From the NCBI GenBank assembly GCA_030770425.1, contig JASJFT010000014.1, positions 1-64,000 on the forward strand: DNA of 64,000 bases. The letters run 5' to 3'. Numbering within the stretch: the stretch's first letter is position 1; each line of letters starts with the position of its first letter. Below, one piece after another: positions 1 to 10,215 of the stretch. The notes under the pieces were generated by a model that was not told where the DNA came from, searched no databases, and saw nothing but the letters and a program-made list of their open reading frames with translations. Made by a program: the position numbers and the translations under genes. This DNA is from Darksidea phi (Eukaryota; Ascomycota; Dothideomycetes; Pleosporales; Lentitheciaceae).

Positions 1-211
1 ACGAAAAACACAGCCAGCCCAGGAGCCAACGTGACGTCACGCCGGGTAGTGGCCCAAGCTCCTGGGGGAGGGGAGTCAGAAGCTATAATATGAGGCCGTT
101 AGCATAAATTGTTATCGCATAATTAGATAATTCAGTACACTGCAATTTTACCTGTACAATGTGCGAGGGCAAATAGCCTAGAGTAATTCACCGTCACCTT
201 CTATTGCGACA
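1..211 (+). promoter_or_regulatory. Upstream region of the 212-2032 gene with a CRE-like palindrome
   Basis: The 10-base palindrome GTGACGTCAC lies at 31-40. It contains TGACGTCA, the classical CRE/ATF site for fungal bZIP factors. A TATA-like stretch (TATAATA) is near 84-90, about 120 bases before the ATG at 212. The palindrome is seen directly; its role as a promoter element is inferred from position. Confidence 0.35.
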
Positions 212-2032
212 ATGCTTTCACTGATCCCCGAACACCAATTATCCTATTTATGTCCAAGCAACTACGCATACTCTCCTCTAGCTAGTTTGTCCCATACGCA
301 ACCCCAACTAGCAGATATGTTGTTCACCGGAAACGTCCCTAGGAACTTGCGGGGAAATGTATACATTTATCCCAATAAAATTGGCTATGAAAGCCCTTGT
401 GTGTATCAGTACGGAACCTTCAACGAGCGGACTTACAAAAATAAAACGCCCGCAAGCATGAATAGAACGCGCCAGTCAAGCCGATTTATGTACGAGACTT
501 CCTTAGCCTCCTCGACCGACGTGGACCCCGAGACTGCAGCAGAACCCTTCCTCATGTGGTCGATATTAAGTTACGATGCCCTCATGAATATCTTGCGCGA
601 TGCTCACGGGAGCGTACGCTTGCAGTACCCCAGCCGGCCTTTCCTTGCTGAAGCACTCATCTACAATATTGAGTGTGCACACGAGGACTGCATAAGCATG
701 CAACGGCACCCGCAGGATATTCTTAACGGATATCTAGCGAATGAACGATTAATCGTTAATGCATGGAATGAGCATCGCTTGGGCCACGCGACGCCGCAGA
801 AGATACTTAACGCAACACCGCAACAGGCATTAGGTCTTTATCGCCACGAGGATAACCTCACGGAAATCGAGGCATCATTTCCAATTCGCTTATCCGCCAG
901 CTTTTATCGCGTACCGTTTCAATACCCCGGTCCTCTTCCTACTTTTAATGACCCAATCACTGTGGCTTCTCGCATGCGAGCCGCTCAGGCAAAATCGACA
1001 CGCTCTTCGACTCTTGCTATGTCCGTAACACCCGTACAGTCTCCAGAAAAGTACCACAAACTCGCGGGCGCACCATCGAAAAACCTACCTTTCCCGCAAG
1101 CACCGGGCAACATCACCATCGCGGAGCTCATTTGCTTTCTTCCACAGTGGCTCAAGTCGATTGATGTGATCGATAGGGCTGTCAGCAACGGTGGGTTTTG
1201 TGGAACGATTGCCATTATGCTCAATGCCTTCCGCGACGTTGGCACCGCAGCTATTACGTCCAACGCGGTTTATCGAATGATGCGACCACCCATGCGAAAG
1301 CGTGGAAAGGAGTACGAAAACTGGACTGTCGGCAGCCACACTGTACCAGATGACCACGATCCACGCAGCATATGCGTCGCTGGCTTTCGCTTGCCGAGGG
1401 AGACGCACAATGACCACAAGAAAAGCCCTGCGTCTATTCCGTTCAAAGATCTCGCGAACAACGTAAAAATGCTTCCGCAAAACAAGGACGCGTTGGATCT
1501 TACGCGTTGTATAGCGTACCACAAACAGCCTAAACACCGGAAAGAAGTGTGGAACTTCCCTGATGACTTCAATGCGCTCGTTGAGCATATTGGTGGGCCA
1601 GCTACAATCACTACAGAGCATCAAGACAGCGCGGTGTTTAGCCGCTGGGCTCCGCCCCAAGTCCGTACAGCTGTGGAAAGATTGTTGCACGGCGCATGCG
1701 ACCCAGACGGAAGGGTGATTAAGTGCCCCCAAGATGAGACCGAGGGCTCTTTCACTAGCATGCAACCCTCGGACTACGAAGACTCTCACTCCGAGGCGAA
1801 CACACCCATTCCCAAGAATGGTGGTCGCGGTCGTCCACCCAAGCGTCATCAGGCTCCACCAGTCACTCTCGTTCGTGGTGGAGAAGTGGTTGATGTCGAC
1901 TCTGGATCTGATAAGGATACATTCAAAGGCTCTCGACGGGCGGATGCGCAAGCGCGGGAGAACATGAAAAAGAACGCCATTCGACGGTCTTCCCGGTTCT
2001 CGGGGACGCAGAGAGTGACATATGGGGCTTGA
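212..2032 (+). CDS. Paralogous family member A, AT-hook protein of unknown function
   Basis: Single-exon gene of 606 residues starting at ATG 212. I do not recognise the family from any named domain. Residues about 289-480 form the core shared with the genes at 4489, 10216 and 12259. It opens with SKNLPFP and a helix-like stretch (ITIAELICFLPQWLKSIDVI). It continues with GF/GW-type blocks and a C-terminal half containing DALDLTRC and WNFPDDF. Residues about 537-546 read GGRGRPPKRH, a good AT-hook core (RGRP), followed by basic, acidic and Ser-rich sequence. The N-terminal 280 residues have no counterpart in the paralogues. A nuclear, AT-rich-DNA-binding role is inferred from the AT-hook only. 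It lacks the WAEN-type C-terminal module of the 10216 and 12259 members. The long uninterrupted frame suggests an intact gene. Confidence 0.8.
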   Translation: MLSLIPEHQLSYLCPSNYAYSPLASLSHTQPQLADMLFTGNVPRNLRGNVYIYPNKIGYESPCVYQYGTFNERTYKNKTPASMNRTRQSSRFMYETSLASSTDVDPETAAEPFLMWSILSYDALMNILRDAHGSVRLQYPSRPFLAEALIYNIECAHEDCISMQRHPQDILNGYLANERLIVNAWNEHRLGHATPQKILNATPQQALGLYRHEDNLTEIEASFPIRLSASFYRVPFQYPGPLPTFNDPITVASRMRAAQAKSTRSSTLAMSVTPVQSPEKYHKLAGAPSKNLPFPQAPGNITIAELICFLPQWLKSIDVIDRAVSNGGFCGTIAIMLNAFRDVGTAAITSNAVYRMMRPPMRKRGKEYENWTVGSHTVPDDHDPRSICVAGFRLPRETHNDHKKSPASIPFKDLANNVKMLPQNKDALDLTRCIAYHKQPKHRKEVWNFPDDFNALVEHIGGPATITTEHQDSAVFSRWAPPQVRTAVERLLHGACDPDGRVIKCPQDETEGSFTSMQPSDYEDSHSEANTPIPKNGGRGRPPKRHQAPPVTLVRGGEVVDVDSGSDKDTFKGSRRADAQARENMKKNAIRRSSRFSGTQRVTYGA

Positions 2033-3207
2033 CTAATAAACGGCATGGAATTGAGGGAGTCGGACAAGGAGTCTGACGGAGACTTGGTAGAGAACAACTA
2101 TGGTAATCACGATGAATGAAGTTAGAGCGCGTACGGGAGGGGGAGCGCGTACTCGTATGGTGGCGCTGTTATTCATGTGGTCATACAAACAAGGAGCTTC
2201 AGCTCCTGTTGTTGTTTTCGTTTTCAATTCGGGTGGTTTATCGAACGTCCGGGGGCTTGTGACAAGTATTATAGTAGAACTTAATGACATAATTGAATCT
2301 ATGCATTATCCCAGAGAACTACGTCGAACACTAGATTTTGCGAAACCAAGACTGTAGCACTTGGGCTGTAACGGTCACAGGTACTTCTTCGCCGATTTTA
2401 TGGTTGCTATGTGTTAACACAATTCAACAAGCGACAGTGACTGAGTTAGACCAGCCTAGTTTCGGGATTTGATGACGTCAGCAAGAGATATTGCGAGTAA
2501 TAACAGAAGCAGTTATTTGCAGCTTCATTCTAAGATAGAAGAGCACCACGCTCATATTGTAAGAGGGTTACGAGGCTTGTCTCGTACAACAATGAACGTA
2601 TAAATGTGAGGTAGTATGACAACCACTAAGGCTATTCCAGTTAGCTCAAACCGCCAGCCAAAGAATATATTCTGCGTTTATTTGTATGAGAATCCTTTCA
2701 GGTTGAGCGGAGTTGCACTATTGTGCGTTACGCTCGCCGTACTTACGCTGTAAACTACATTGTTTACTACTCACATTGTTAGATCTCAATCATGATAAAT
2801 AGGCGGAAAAGGTTCACCGTTTGATTTTCCGCAATCAAGACATCCTATTGAGCCGCACACGCACCTATTAACAGCGAAGCGGTGAATGCTAGTAATTTGG
2901 GCTTAATTCTCCCAGATATACTCGGCCGCTAGACAAGCAGTAGAGTAAAGCTGCTTCACGGATGATAGTCGCTTGCTCAATTTTCAACGCGAGTTTGCCT
3001 ACACCTTCACCTGCCAACTGCGCCGCAGGCATCGAGCCGAAACTCTTTTCCTCCGTTCCTCGAAGGTTTCTCCGCCTGGTTTGCCTTAATCACTCCCATC
3101 TAGATCACTGTTTCATTCAGCCTAAGACATACAAACGAAGTCTTATCACTAGCTCAATTTCCCTAGTTTTCAACTGCCACTAGCCGCCACAGACCCTGTT
3201 CTTTACG
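2033..3207. other. Intergenic region with a hairpin and a second CRE palindrome
   Basis: No convincing gene. Just after the upstream gene there is a compact inverted repeat, AGGAGCT at 2192-2198 and AGCTCCT at 2201-2207 with a two-base loop, plausibly a 3' UTR hairpin. A second CRE-type palindrome (TGACGTCA) lies at 2473-2480. Short open frames at 2100-2357 and 2962-3183 show no recognisable protein and are probably chance or leader sequence of the next gene. Confidence 0.4.
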
Positions 3208-3945
3208 ATGTCGACATATATACGCTATCAAGACGCGCCAGCGCCATCCTTGCAGCAACGAAAAGGCAGCAAAAATACCCATCGTTTTACGATTCCTAGA
3301 AATTCATTACCACCTTTCTCCCAGCCAGCAGTCCTATACGGTTCCCGACACCCCATGGAACAGAGTGGCTACAGTGCTGAGGGTCTAACACAGATTCGTC
3401 AACATGCCACCGAATCTCTCTTTCTGCAGGATAGGGAAGCGAAAGAGAATGTGCGGCTCAAGCAGGAGGAGATGAAAGAGAAAAGAGTGATGAATGAGTG
3501 GCACGCAGAATGGAACGAAAGCGAGAAAGGGAATCAGTATCGGGGCTGGAATTCGATGGTAGGAACCGGACTGCTCCTTGAGCCACCACGGACTGACCTG
3601 TATACTCATGCAAAGAAGGCGAAGAACGTGCCGCTAAGTTTTTATGGTGGGAATGACGAAGCCCCAGAGGGAACCAAAATGCAGGTCGCGAGGTGGAATA
3701 AGATACGAGAGGAGAAAGACTTGCGTCTTGCAGCACAATACGTGGCGGCACCTTCGACAACCGCACTGCCGTCGCAAGAGCACCAACGGACACAAATGCC
3801 AAATCGATTCCAGCCTCGTCAGTATACACAGCAATATTATCCGCAGGTGCCGCTCCCAACATATGACTACCACAACATGGGCGGTTACGCTTACGGCCAT
3901 GGTGTATCCCAGAATTCCTTCTACACTCATCCTCAAGCACGTTAG
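3208..3945 (+). CDS. Hypothetical protein, 245 residues
   Basis: Single open frame from ATG 3208 that I do not recognise. There is no signal peptide or membrane segment. Residues about 85-115 are rich in Glu, Lys and Arg and look helical, possibly a short coiled coil. The last 60 residues are rich in Gln, Tyr and Pro (the stretch around QPRQYTQQYYPQVPLPTYD), a low-complexity tail typical of disordered fungal proteins. It lies between two members of the A-family but shares no visible motif with them. It could be a lineage-specific intracellular protein. The call that it is a gene rests on ORF length and the non-random composition. Confidence 0.5.
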   Translation: MSTYIRYQDAPAPSLQQRKGSKNTHRFTIPRNSLPPFSQPAVLYGSRHPMEQSGYSAEGLTQIRQHATESLFLQDREAKENVRLKQEEMKEKRVMNEWHAEWNESEKGNQYRGWNSMVGTGLLLEPPRTDLYTHAKKAKNVPLSFYGGNDEAPEGTKMQVARWNKIREEKDLRLAAQYVAAPSTTALPSQEHQRTQMPNRFQPRQYTQQYYPQVPLPTYDYHNMGGYAYGHGVSQNSFYTHPQAR

Positions 3946-4488
3946 AGAATTTGATGGTCGGCTACAGAACAAACAGAATTGAGTTCTTGGCAGGATTATA
4001 TCACAGTGAGGGCTCAGGATGAATCACTGTGAGGATGTGGAAGTGAAGACTGCGTGGATTGTGAAAGCTCTGTATGAGAGCAGCTTATATAGAACAGAAT
4101 GAGGCGTAGCGGCCAGGGGTAGCTGTATGAGCTAGCCTGATAGATTGGATTTATGGACTAAACTGCTGCAAATGCTTAGGGACCCGAATAACCCGGGAAA
4201 AAGGGCGGCTAGGCACAGTATTCGCACTCATCGCTTTGTATCTCACCGAGCAACTAGATTAAATATTGTTCAAGCGCAATTAGCAAACCAATTCCTGCGT
4301 GCATTGTGTATTTATATTTCCTTCTACTTATTATATATCCACTTTCTCTTCCTACAACATTTTCGTTTCTACTTTACGGCTTCACAATAAATCACCACGA
4401 CCCTCTCACCACACATACAAATACTCTTCTCTTTTCCCGCAAAACAGCATTTCACCAAGCACTTAGCCTGCGAATAACAGCAGTAGTA
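3946..4488. other. Intergenic region with a perfect 9-bp inverted repeat
   Basis: TCACAGTGA at 4001-4009 and its exact reverse complement TCACTGTGA at 4024-4032 are separated by 14 bases, soon after the stop of the 3208-3945 gene. It could form a 3' UTR hairpin. The rest is a pyrimidine-rich leader before ATG 4489. The open frame that continues upstream of 4489 begins with GTG and encodes leader-like hydrophobic sequence, so I start the next gene at the first ATG. Confidence 0.35.
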
Positions 4489-6507
4489 ATGGAACACACA
4501 CAAGAAGAGTATGCCACATCGGCTAGCGATTTGGAAGGTCCTGCACTGTCCGCAGCGTCATCATTGGGGTATTTCTCACCGCATGAGATGATCGATTCTG
4601 AAAACGACGATACAGTGCCAGTAGAGGCTTGGGATGCTTCGAACTACAACTTTCTCAATATTCCTACATTCGGGCGTTTGCGAGCTCCGACGTATTTCAC
4701 GGAAAATAATGACCCCCTTTCTGTCCCTCGTCCTGAAATTCTACAGCCGGGGTCTTACGAGCAGTCTCCACCGATCGATCATTTTCAGCGACCCCAAAAT
4801 TTATCACCATGTCCAGAGGCAGCCACGCAGGAAATTCGCCACCAGTTTTTCTTAGAGCAAGGCGAGGAAGTAGTGCACCAGACTAGAGCTGAGTCTCCGT
4901 CTTTCGAAGCCGTTGAATACCCACACGCCGCAAAATATCTCGATCAGAACAACTCTATAGCACCAGCCGTTACGCCTCTCCGGACGCTGCCAGACCACGA
5001 CTACACATTTTCAGGCAAGCAACCGATTTCTTTCACAGCCGTGGAAATCATCACTTTCCTGCCTAAGCTCTGCCGCAACAAGTGGGTCGCTACCCGATTG
5101 CTCAATGCAGGCCTTTCCATCTCGGCGCACTTCGAGATCCACGAAACACATCGTTTCACTGCTCACTATCCAGACGGTATAAGCCCTAGTACGATCCGAA
5201 ATTGGTATCTTGATGCTATGCGCGGTCTTGGTTGGCGGCACCAGGCCAAGGAGCAACAGAGTACATGGACGCGGAGGGTGCATAAGGTACCTAAGGACTG
5301 GAAACCTAGCTTGGCCATGGAGGAGTTTGTTCCAGACCGCATTTTGTATGGGACTGACGGTAAACCGAAACCAGTTCCGTTTTCAGACTTACTGAAGGAT
5401 GTGAAGCAGATTCCGACCGGTGATGATGCAGCCGATCTAACGCGGGCTATCAACTTCGCCGTTGATCCGAGGCAACGTGGTCGGGTTTGGTTGTTTCCCG
5501 ACGATCTAGCGCTGATACTAGACGACCATATCGGCCGAACAAATATCACTCTCGAACACCAGGATTGTGCCGTGGCTGGGCGATATGAGGGCCGAGTTCG
5601 TGCACAGAAGCATGCTGAGAAGAAACCTACAAAATTGGAGGCGGAACGCTCTGGCTTAGCGATGGAACATAATCCTCAGAGTGTTACAGATACTGCGGCT
5701 GCAATACGCCAGCAGCAAGCTCATCATGCTCCTCAACTGCCATTTCGGCAAGCGAAGCAGACCTTAGCCCAGCCATCACCGTTGCAGCTGCAGCAACAGT
5801 CAGAGGAAGATTCGATGACGCCTCCCCAACCAATGCGCTCAGAGAAGATGGCTGCCCGGCCTTTAATCGTACCGAATGGCTTGATCCGTGATAGCATCCA
5901 TCATAGCGACCTACTGGAGTATATGATTGACGTTATTCGCTTTGCCCAGCGTCTAGACCAACTGCCCACCGATTGGCTTTGGAACGAAACACACTCGGAT
6001 AGGATATGCGAGATTCTCGAGGCCGAGTATGCTGAAGAGGCGGGGAAATCTATCCAAGAGACTGCTCGGGCAGACGTCACCCCCTGCGTAGAGGTTCATG
6101 GAGCGGAACAGGCTACCTGCTACGATCCTAATTACTGGGATGCGGCTAGTCTAACGGCCAATCACGCCCTTACAGATATTCCTATGACAGATGATGAGTT
6201 TGAAGATTTATTCAACCCATCCGGTCATCAAGATCTGACTATGCCAGAGCCATCATGTAACCTAGAAGAGCTCCTGGCCATAGGTTCCCTAGCACCTCCT
6301 GACGACCTTGAGGTGACAGAAGAAGATATGCGCGGTCATGTGCCTACGGACCTTCTCCGCGAGTGTGTAGAAGGAGAGGACAAGACCGATGACAGCAAGC
6401 TGGCTCAGGCAGCACGGATTGCGCGACACCCTGCATATGTCCTTGAAGATTGGCGTGTTCAAGATATACCGCATTTGCTTATTAAAGCACCGGTTAGATA
6501 TTGTTAG
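4489..6507 (+). CDS. Paralogous family member B, 672-residue protein of unknown function
   Basis: Starts at ATG 4489 (MEHTQEEYATS); the frame is open further upstream only from a GTG. The shared core spans residues about 176-366. It opens with the helix-like ISFTAVEIITFLPK and has the paired blocks DAADLTRAINFA and RVWLFPDDLALILDDHIG, which align with DALDLTRC and WNFPDDF in member A. Residues about 400-445 are Gln-rich. Around residues 474-515 a second block (LLEYMIDVIRFAQRLDQLP) resembles the C-terminal module of the 10216 and 12259 members. The last 100 residues are strongly acidic. I see no AT-hook here. The core is more diverged than in the other three tandem members, suggesting an older duplicate. 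Function unknown; an intracellular, possibly nuclear, role is inferred from its relatives. Confidence 0.75.
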   Translation: MEHTQEEYATSASDLEGPALSAASSLGYFSPHEMIDSENDDTVPVEAWDASNYNFLNIPTFGRLRAPTYFTENNDPLSVPRPEILQPGSYEQSPPIDHFQRPQNLSPCPEAATQEIRHQFFLEQGEEVVHQTRAESPSFEAVEYPHAAKYLDQNNSIAPAVTPLRTLPDHDYTFSGKQPISFTAVEIITFLPKLCRNKWVATRLLNAGLSISAHFEIHETHRFTAHYPDGISPSTIRNWYLDAMRGLGWRHQAKEQQSTWTRRVHKVPKDWKPSLAMEEFVPDRILYGTDGKPKPVPFSDLLKDVKQIPTGDDAADLTRAINFAVDPRQRGRVWLFPDDLALILDDHIGRTNITLEHQDCAVAGRYEGRVRAQKHAEKKPTKLEAERSGLAMEHNPQSVTDTAAAIRQQQAHHAPQLPFRQAKQTLAQPSPLQLQQQSEEDSMTPPQPMRSEKMAARPLIVPNGLIRDSIHHSDLLEYMIDVIRFAQRLDQLPTDWLWNETHSDRICEILEAEYAEEAGKSIQETARADVTPCVEVHGAEQATCYDPNYWDAASLTANHALTDIPMTDDEFEDLFNPSGHQDLTMPEPSCNLEELLAIGSLAPPDDLEVTEEDMRGHVPTDLLRECVEGEDKTDDSKLAQAARIARHPAYVLEDWRVQDIPHLLIKAPVRYC

Positions 6508-6711
6508 GATGGTCGAGGATGAGCATGCCGCCAGCAAGTACAAGAGACTTGATTTTGAATTCCAGTACTGCGTTTGACGACTGTAATAAACGTGCTTGAT
6601 GATAGTATTAGTTTAGAATGAAGAGTAATATTGCGGCTAAGACGGCGCCCAGATATATGCAAAGATAGGACATGATGACTGGAATTAGGAAGTGGAAAGC
6701 TAAAGCAAGAA

Positions 6712-7382
6712 CTACAGCACCGCGAGTGCCACTCCCAACCCCAAGTTCGCCGCCACCATACCCACACACCAAGAGCCCGTCGCTACCTCCAACCGCCCCA
6801 CAGCACCTTTCTGTTCGTCCATGCCCGCCATCATTGTGATGGCCGGCTGTGTGGCTTCAACCTGTAAACCGGACAATATACTTGTCGCCGATGGCGCGTA
6901 AGACTTTATCGGGAACGAGCACTTGCTCATGATGCGATCCAAATCTACTCAAGTATCACGATTAGCGCCCATCGTCGTATCCATATCTTAGGATGATACA
7001 ACGCACCATTGGCAAACATGAAGTTAGAAAAAAACTTCATACCCTCCGTTGCAGTTACGTTTTCGCCTCCAGCGTTCTGCCCCATGCAACTTGAGCACAG
7101 CCCCATGACTGCGCCCACATCGAAGGACTTGTTGTTACAGATACAGTCTAGCTCGACCTTTTCTTCCTCGTCCGTCATGTCCATGTCTTTGTCTTCCCCG
7201 TCCATCCTCATCTTACTCATGTCGACGTTGCAGGTCGTTGTGAGTTGGACCACAGGGCTGCAGATGGCTTTGCATGCATCCAGAACTGTGGGGTTGGCGA
7301 CACCACCGGCTAATGCGGACGGTATAATCACCATAGCTAGGAAGGTGAAGGCATTAAGAATATTGAGAGCCTGGGGATGCAT
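6712..7382 (-). CDS. Secreted Cys-rich, probably GPI-anchored protein (CFEM-like pattern)
   Basis: Two exons on the minus strand, 7382-7007 and 6944-6712, with a 62-nt intron (donor GTGCGT, branch GCTAAT, acceptor TAG). The product has 202 residues. Residues 1-25 (NAFTFLAMVIIPSALA) are a clear signal peptide. Cysteines occur at 37, 41, 51, 80, 82, 96 and 99, with another early in exon 2. The DCIC and CSSC spacing recalls the fungal CFEM domain, with an acidic Met/Asp-rich insert in the middle. The C-terminus (from about VGMVAANLG) is hydrophobic and ends the protein, as in GPI-anchor signals, so the mature protein is probably bound to membrane or wall. CFEM proteins bind haem or act at the host surface, but membership is only suggested here because the spacing is imperfect. 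Confidence 0.7.
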
Positions 7383-8016
7383 GGTAGCGATTCGACGTTA
7401 AGCGACGCGATAGCTAACGTTGGTCAAGGGCGATTTGGGGCTTGTGGATGGCGAAAAATTCGGACGGCAGCCAAAGGGCCTCAAATATATCTCTCCATTG
7501 AAGCAATCATGCGATCCCTCTTGAGACATACTGAGCCGGTCAAGACGCCGCGCATGTTCCTCCCGTTCTGACTTGCAACTCCTTTTCGAAACACCGCGCC
7601 CACCGACAGAATATCGTTGGCCGCCCGAAATAGTAGAAACATTGAGGCCTGTCAAACGGTTTGGGAATGCGTTTGTGCTTGTACGAGTGTCGGAGGGACG
7701 TTTCAAGAGTTTCGGAGATGTCGTTTCCGAACTTATTCTAAAGCGGTATAGCTCATGACATGCGGGGAACACCTTTGGCACCTCCGGCTTTTGTTACCCA
7801 TCATTTCGCACCCTTTCTCTCTTTAAATCCTGGTTCCTATCCAGGAAAATGGCAGTCCTATTGTTCGCTTACGCACGGTGTCGTTAGGAGCACTAGTCGT
7901 GCCAGGGTACAGCAAGCCCTCGCAGGGAATGATCGACGCCTCCCAATCCTACCACGCTTCCCCCACATCCATAGGATTTCTGCTGCTTCGTCATCACGGC
8001 AACGCTTAGGAATAGA
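7383..8016. other. Intergenic region, nothing recognised
   Basis: Lies between the starts of the minus-strand GPI-type gene and the 3' end of the O-methyltransferase pseudogene. It presumably holds the promoter of the former. Open frames on both strands here have no recognisable protein signature. Confidence 0.3.
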
Positions 8017-9403
8017 TCACTTCCACCTGGCGACAATCAAGTCCAGCTTCGCGCCCGGTGTCCCCCTCACTTCCTCTAGGGTGAAGTTTGAGTCTGCCGT
8101 CTTGAACAAGGCCTTCCAGTCATCCTCGTCGCGCTCCTGGGAGTTGGACGTGGCCAGCATAGTAATGTCCGAGTCCCTGTTCGTGTTAGTGGCACTCACA
8201 CAAGCAATGACTAATCAAGAGGACAGTTGTGTATGGCACCTACCTGTTCCACTTCTCCGCACGGAGGGGCAGGGTGCAAGGCGGCTCGAGGCATCTCTCG
8301 CTGAACAGAAGGCGAGCACCTGGCTTCAGGGCGGGAATCAGCGCCCGGAGGATCTTGATACAGTATTTGTCGGACCAGTCGTGGAAAATCCAGCGGAAGT
8401 AGTAAATGTCAGCATTCTTGACAGGCTGGTCTTTGAAGAAGTCGTGGGCCTGGAATGTCAAACGGTGTGACAGTTCGGCTGGCGCTTTAGTTTTCGCATC
8501 TTCGATAACCTTGGGAAGGTCCTGCACCACGAATTGTAGATCGGGGAATTCTTTCGCAAGAGCGATGCACACAAGGCCGTGCGACCCACCAACGTCCCCC
8601 ACGGTGGCTTTGCCCAAAGAGGCCCAGTCGTAGGCCTTGACGGTGTAGGACGGCTCCAGGCCCGGGAACGTTTGAAGGAAGCTCATCGCATCTTTGAAGC
8701 GGCTCATGCGCTCAGGATGGTCCTCGAAGAATTCGAACATAGTCTTGTCTGTGTCGTTAGCGAGTTAGAAACCCTGGTTACATTACACGTCAGTCAGACC
8801 TTCAAGCAAGCTGGAAGCGCCGCTGACCGAGTGATTTGGCTCCTCGGAGTCTGGCCATGTGGCAATCGCATCAACAATCTACCATAGTAAGCATCGATCA
8901 TGGTGACATATGTGCCCGAACCTACACGCATCTTGGCAGGTCCGACATCATACATTCCCATCGAGGCCCACGTCCCGAGAACGGGCATGGCAGCAAGCGC
9001 CTTGGTTGCAGCAGTATGCTTTATGTGACCCGGCTGCGTCTCGCAGAAGAAGTGATCTGTTATGCCATGTCTCAACAGGCGTGTAAGCTTCTTCTCCGGG
9101 ACACCGGTCTTCTCAGCAAGCTCCTTGTAGGTGGTTCCTGTCCCAAAGGAGACAAGGTTTTGGATGTTGTATTTGAGAATAGTCTTCAGGCCGACCGATG
9201 TAGCAAACTGTTCAGGTCAACACACTGCCCAGCCACAACAAGGCCACCCATCATACCGACTTGGCGACGATGGTTTGAATTGGCCCCTGGCTGAGCTACC
9301 ATAGCTCGTCCAAGGCTGCTGACAAGGCCTCTTGAGCTTCTGCAACGTCCGGTGGAAACGGATACGTCAATGGGGCATCCTCATCGAACGAAGGCGGGGG
9401 CAT
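8017..9403 (-). pseudogene. O-methyltransferase (plant COMT type), broken by two in-frame stops
   Basis: The minus strand reads as a SAM-dependent O-methyltransferase of the fungal secondary-metabolism type. Apparent exons are 9403 down to an intron starting GTATGATG, then LRHGITDHFF to AKMR, then IVDAIATWPD, then 8773-8244, and 8176-8017. The SAM site DVGGSHG, the DLP block, and FRWIFHDWSD with the catalytic His are all preserved, as is the last intron (8243-8177, 67 nt, phase 2). Two in-frame stops break it: TAG at 9296-9298 just after DELW, and TAA at 8765-8767 just before LANDTDK. Neither is removed by any splice I can find. Both could come from CAG/CAA by C-to-T change, which would fit RIP, but this is inference. 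A second remnant of the family lies at 44949-45466. No intact biosynthetic core gene is nearby. Confidence 0.8.
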
Positions 9404-10215
9404 CTGGCTCTCTGTGAAGAACTTGTCGACGCCATACTACCGATACACCTGGAGCTAACGTTATCTGGACGACAAGGCTTGGAGGTTGAGCTGTGGAGAA
9501 TCCAGAATGGGCGTATTTGTGCAAAGTGTGGTGTCTGCGCTCTTCGGGCACAACCAAAAAGATATGGGTGGAGCCAACAATATTTCATTGCGGCACAGCT
9601 GTGTTGGTTGACCGCTGTTTAGGCAGAAGGTGGCATGTGGTCATGCCTACGAACTAGTCCGTAGGCGACCTAGGTGTGGGATGTCTCTCGGTCCGGAGCA
9701 GAACAGGGGTGTTGTAGCTAGCAACAAGTGGCCTGGTCCCAGCCAGTACATATTCCAAGACACTCGTGGACGCTGCGCTGCGCTAGTGGGGCCAGCCAGG
9801 TTCCCTTGTCGTAGCTGAAGTCGGACGGGCATTAATCTTATTCCACGGCGACGTACGAAATGAGAGAACTTGATGGGATTGAAGATGTCGTACCGGAAGT
9901 TGCACACTTCTCGCAGATCAGAGGATCTGGAGATGTCTACCACTTTTACAATGCGATGCGGTTGGCATGGAGAAGACGGTGTTGGGTATCGGAGGGGGAT
10001 TGGGAGGGTCTGGAAACCGGTCTGGGAGCAACAAAAGGTGAAGCAAATGGAAATCACTCTCGGTTAATGTTTAGATCGATACTCTTGCAAACGGCCATGC
10101 GGCCTCAATACATAGATATGCTGCTGAATATCTCATCTAGACACGAGTTTTTGCCGGCTATAGTGGCGCTTTCGATTCCGCGCACTGCATAAATAGAACC
10201 ATTTGATGCTGCAGC
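9404..10215. other. Intergenic region, nothing recognised
   Basis: Between the 5' end of the O-methyltransferase pseudogene and the 3' end of the 10216 gene. Several short frames are open on both strands, but none shows a family signature. In the frame of the pseudogene the minus strand stays readable for a few codons upstream of ATG 9403 before a stop, so its original start may have been further up. Confidence 0.3.

Noticed and set aside
1085..1951. 288-codon minus-strand frame opposite gene A
   Set aside because: It lies wholly opposite a conserved family member, has no recognisable protein, and follows from codon bias of the sense strand.
3458..3940. 160-codon minus-strand frame opposite the 3208 gene
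   Set aside because: Alternative-start shadow of the plus-strand frame with no signature of its own.
4306..4488. Hydrophobic N-terminal extension of gene B
   Set aside because: Begins with GTG and lies in pyrimidine-rich leader sequence; the first ATG is at 4489 and the paralogues have no signal sequence.
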